This document shows positions 61,175 to 64,000 of a stretch of DNA of 64,000 nucleotides, piece by piece. The stretch comes from Psychrobacter sp. WY6. Its GTDB lineage: Bacteria > Pseudomonadota > Gammaproteobacteria > Pseudomonadales > Moraxellaceae. Made by a program: the position numbers and the translations under genes. The notes beneath the pieces were generated by a model. That model did not search any database. It had not been told where the DNA came from and saw only the letters and a list, made by a program, of their open reading frames with translations. Position 1 is the stretch's first letter. The number at the start of each line of letters is the position of its first letter. The stretch covers positions 2,294,001 through 2,358,000 of the forward strand of contig NZ_CP049902.1 in NCBI RefSeq assembly GCF_018448495.1. The letters run 5' to 3'.

Positions 61175-61588
61175 ATGATCTATCAATGCATCACAGAAGA
61201 GGGTGAGCATTTACGTTTGGATGTGATTAATAGCGATATTGGTTATATGCTCAAGTATTATTTCGCCACCCAAGGTAATCCTTTAAGATTAGAGGCGTAG
61301 CAAGCTACTGAGGATACCTATTATACGACTCTTTCTAATGGTACTAATCTCGTTATGCGGGATCCGAATAATTATTATGAGCTGACACAGTTTGAAGATA
61401 GCGATACCTCTATTTATATTATTAATGCCATTACTGGTCAGGAGATGAATCATTTTTCTTGTGAGGATAACTCAATTGAAAAGGATCAGTATGCTTTGAT
61501 TGCTCAAATGGAGCCAGAGCATTTTAAATTTAGACCCATGACGGATGATCTTAGAAATATTTTGACTGAGCGTTTTGCAAATAGGTAA
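61175..61588 (+). pseudogene. Hypothetical protein with in-frame amber codon
   Basis: An open frame of 137 codons from ATG 61175 to TAA 61588 is interrupted by a single in-frame TAG at 61298-61300 (codon 42). The frame is unchanged on both sides, and amino-acid composition is similar before (MIYQCITEEGEHLRLDVINS) and after (DTYYTTLSNGTNLVMRD). It is unlike the indel damage elsewhere. It could be a true nonsense mutation, a base-call error, or two adjacent short genes. No family recognised; cytosolic. Confidence 0.5.
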
Positions 61589-61690
61589 TAGCCTGCATAG
61601 TTGCCAACCAAACACTATAACCACCTTGAATCACGCCCAAATTACCCTCATAATCTAACCACTTCCAAACAATAAATAGCCTAAGTAAAT

Positions 61691-64000
61691 ATGCCGAATA
61701 CTTCTAAGAGCACCTCAGATATGCCAACTGGAAACAATACCAATGGGTTTAAATCCGATGAATTAAGTAAATTAACAAACCCAAGTGACGATGATTTAAA
61801 TATTACGGCAAACAGTAATGAAGCGTCTTCACAACCTGATATGGTGTTGATTTACCAGTACTCGCTAAAGACAGTTATTATTTAAGTCGTCTTGAGCGTG
61901 AACTGGCAAGGGCTGCCGTGGCTAAAAATAAAAAAGTTTCTGACGATAAAGCGGATGATGGGCTAACTAAAAAACGTGCGCAGTATGAAAAATCAAGACC
62001 CGCTCACAGCAAGCGGTGCAGGCACGTATGGATAGTATTCCAGAAAAACTGGCAGAAAAACTGAATCTTGATTTGCCCGTGAGTCAACGAGCAGAAGATT
62101 TAGTACAGGCAATTATTGATCACCAAGTCATTATTGTTGCAGGGGAGACAGGTTCTGGTAAGACGACGCAATTGCCGAAGCTGGCAATGCTGGCAGGTCG
62201 CGGTATCACTGGGCAGATAGGGCATACCCAGCCTCGACGATTGGCCGCGCGCAGTGTGGCAAACCGTATCGCTGAAGAATTGGGCGAGCAGCTCGGTAAT
62301 ACTGTCAGCTTCAAGATTCGCTTTAATGAGCAGGGTACGGCGCAATCTGTTGTTAAGCTGATGACCGATGGTATCTTGCTGGCTGAATTGGGTCACGATA
62401 GATTCTTGAGTAAATACGATACCATCATTATTGATGAGGCGCATGAGCGTAGCTTAAACATTGATTTTATTATGGGTTATCTGAAAAAGCTACTGCCCAA
62501 ACGTCCTGATTTAAAAGTGATTATTACCTCAGCAACACTTGATACCAAACGCTTTAGTGAATATTTTAGCCGCTATGATAATAAGCTAAAACGCAACGTA
62601 CCTGCGCCTATTTTCAATGTCGAAGGTCGTAGTTTTCCTGTTGAAGTTCGTTACCGTCCGCTGACCGATGAGCCAGTGAACAGCTCGGATGATGACAGCT
62701 ATGATGACTTTGAAGAAAATCTGCCACGTGCGGTCGTTGCCGCCGTCGAAGAATGCTTTAGCGATGCACAAAATAAAGGTCATGCTGACCAAGCAGACAT
62801 CTTGATATTTGCCGCCACAGAAGCTGAGATTCGTGAGCTGCAAGAGGTGCTTGAGCGTCATGGACCCAAGCACACCGAAGTGCTGCCACTATTTGCACGG
62901 CAGACTTATGAAGAGCAGCGCATCTTTCAACCGTCAGGTCGTGGTCGGCGTATCGTTATTGCGACCAACGTTGCCGAGACCGCGCTGACCGTACCGGGTA
63001 TCCGCTATGTGATTGACTTGGGTTTTGCGCGGATATCACGCTATTCGTATCGCTCGCGCGTACAGCGTTTACCGATTGAGGCGATCTCGCAAGCGGCTGC
63101 CAATCAGCGTAAAGGTCGCTGCGGTCGTGTTGCGCCGGGTGTTTGTATCCGTCTGTATAGCGAAGAGGACTTTACCGGTCGTCCAGAATTTACCGAACCT
63201 GAGATTTTACGGACCAATCTTGCATCCGTTATTTTACAGATGGCCAATCTGCGCTTAGGTAGTGTTGATGATTTTGCCTTTATCGAGCCACCCGATAGCC
63301 GCTTGGTTACTGATGGGCATAAATTGCTTGATGAGTTAGGCGCGATTACCTCTAAAAATGAAGTAACTGCTGCTCATCAAACCAATAAGCCAAAACCAAA
63401 AAAAGGTCTCGACCATTTAAGCCTGACGCCAACTGGACAAAAAATGGCGCGTATGCCAATCGATCCAAGGCTAGCACGTATGTTGGTTGCGGGCAGTGAT
63501 TTTGATTGTATCCGTGAGATGCTGATTGTAGTAGCGGCTCTTGCTGTACAGGATCCACGCGAGCGTCCTGCCAATAAACGCCAGCAAGCCGACCAAAAGC
63601 ATGCGGAATTTCGTCAAGATGATTCTGACTTTTTATTCTATCTGAGTCTGTGGAAAGCGCTATTTGAAAAAGATGAAGATGGCAATAAGCTGTCTGGCAA
63701 TCAGCGTAAGCAGTTTACAAAGAAAAACTATCTGAGCTTCCCGCGTGTACGTGAGTGGAATCAAACCCATCGTCAGTTAGTACAAATGGTCACAGACCTT
63801 AAGCTGACGGATGTTAAAGAGGCAAAAGCTTCCGATAAAGGAACCGATAAAAATGCTTCGTTAGAAACATGACCAGCGACCCTACCGCGATAGAAGATGA
63901 AGAACTCAAAGCGGTTAAATATGCCAATTTACACCGCGCTATTGACAGGTCTATTGTCTACGATTGCGCATAAAACCGAAAATCGCGGTGAATATCTAGC
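61691..64000 (+). CDS. hrpA: ATP-dependent RNA helicase HrpA (frameshifted, 3' partial)
   Basis: A DEAH-box helicase implicated in mRNA processing and ribosome rescue. A polar N-terminal region of about 60 residues precedes RLERELARAAVAK. The motor begins at 62016. It has motif I VAGETGSGKTTQLPK, Ia QPRRLAARSVANR, II IIIDEAHERSLNID, III SATLD, V IATNVAETALTVPGI and VI QRKGRCGRVAPG, followed by the winged-helix/ratchet region and PRVREWNQTHRQL. Breaks lie near 61850, 62005, 63870 and 63945. The gene continues beyond the window; full HrpA is about 1300 residues. Confidence 0.93.

Noticed and set aside
61298..61300. Amber codon read as pyrrolysine
   Set aside because: No pyrrolysine machinery is visible and the protein family is unknown; nonsense or base error is simpler.

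Overview
This window looks like chromosomal DNA of a Psychrobacter-like member of the Moraxellaceae (Gammaproteobacteria). That placement is inferred from gene content, gene order, protein style and a moderately AT-rich composition; there is no 16S gene or other direct marker here. Nearly all of it is core metabolism and information processing. The dominant technical feature is that well over half of the coding regions are broken by small indels, mostly one or two bases and often in homopolymers or dinucleotide runs. The broken genes include indispensable single-copy ones (glnA, serC, fabI, folE, rsmA, rpiA, trpD). The likeliest explanation is indel-prone sequencing or an unpolished assembly rather than mass pseudogenisation, so interrupted genes are given below as single full-span features.

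Layout. 1-5 kb: end of an ArsB-like transporter, rpiA, argF, alr and dnaB. 5-12 kb: pdxA, then an accessory insert (a class C beta-lactamase gene and a lipoprotein gene split by an IS1-family element with a perfect 8-bp target duplication), then rsmA-apaH. 12-19 kb: a PF10136 'site-specific recombinase' family membrane protein and two paralogous acyl-CoA dehydrogenases. 19-24 kb: a PAS-GGDEF-EAL protein coupled to rsmE, then ahcY-metF behind a probable SAH riboswitch. 24-30 kb: a TonB-dependent receptor, an MscS channel, an AlkA-type glycosylase and an Smr protein. 30-33 kb: trpG-trpD-trpC. 33-37.5 kb: glnA with a sigma-54 promoter and NtrC-like palindrome, a DUF4124 protein and a SIMPL protein. 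37.5-44 kb: the 4.5S (SRP) RNA, lemA, a very large M48 protease, a probable holD with a long linker, and serC. 44-51 kb: a yejABEF-type oligopeptide ABC transporter with gloB inserted between yejA and yejB. 51-64 kb: iron-containing alcohol dehydrogenase, lipoprotein MsrAB, folE, fabI, a YoaK/DUF1275 protein, a 54-residue hydrophilic protein, an SLC13 transporter, a phosphoesterase, a run of small uncharacterised genes including DUF1543, and the start of hrpA.

Functional links: ahcY and metF are adjacent methyl-cycle genes whose shared leader would sense S-adenosylhomocysteine. glnA carries the expected nitrogen-control promoter architecture. trpGDC is the usual split tryptophan cluster without trpE. 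yejABEF forms a full peptide importer. I found no CRISPR array, tRNA, rRNA, phage or recognisable defence island. The most unusual items are the HolD-like protein with a roughly 150-residue linker, the oversized M48 protease beside LemA, the degenerate GGDDF cyclase motif, gloB inside the yej cluster, the in-frame amber codon at 61298, and the clean IS1 insertion whose removal restores the lipoprotein frame.
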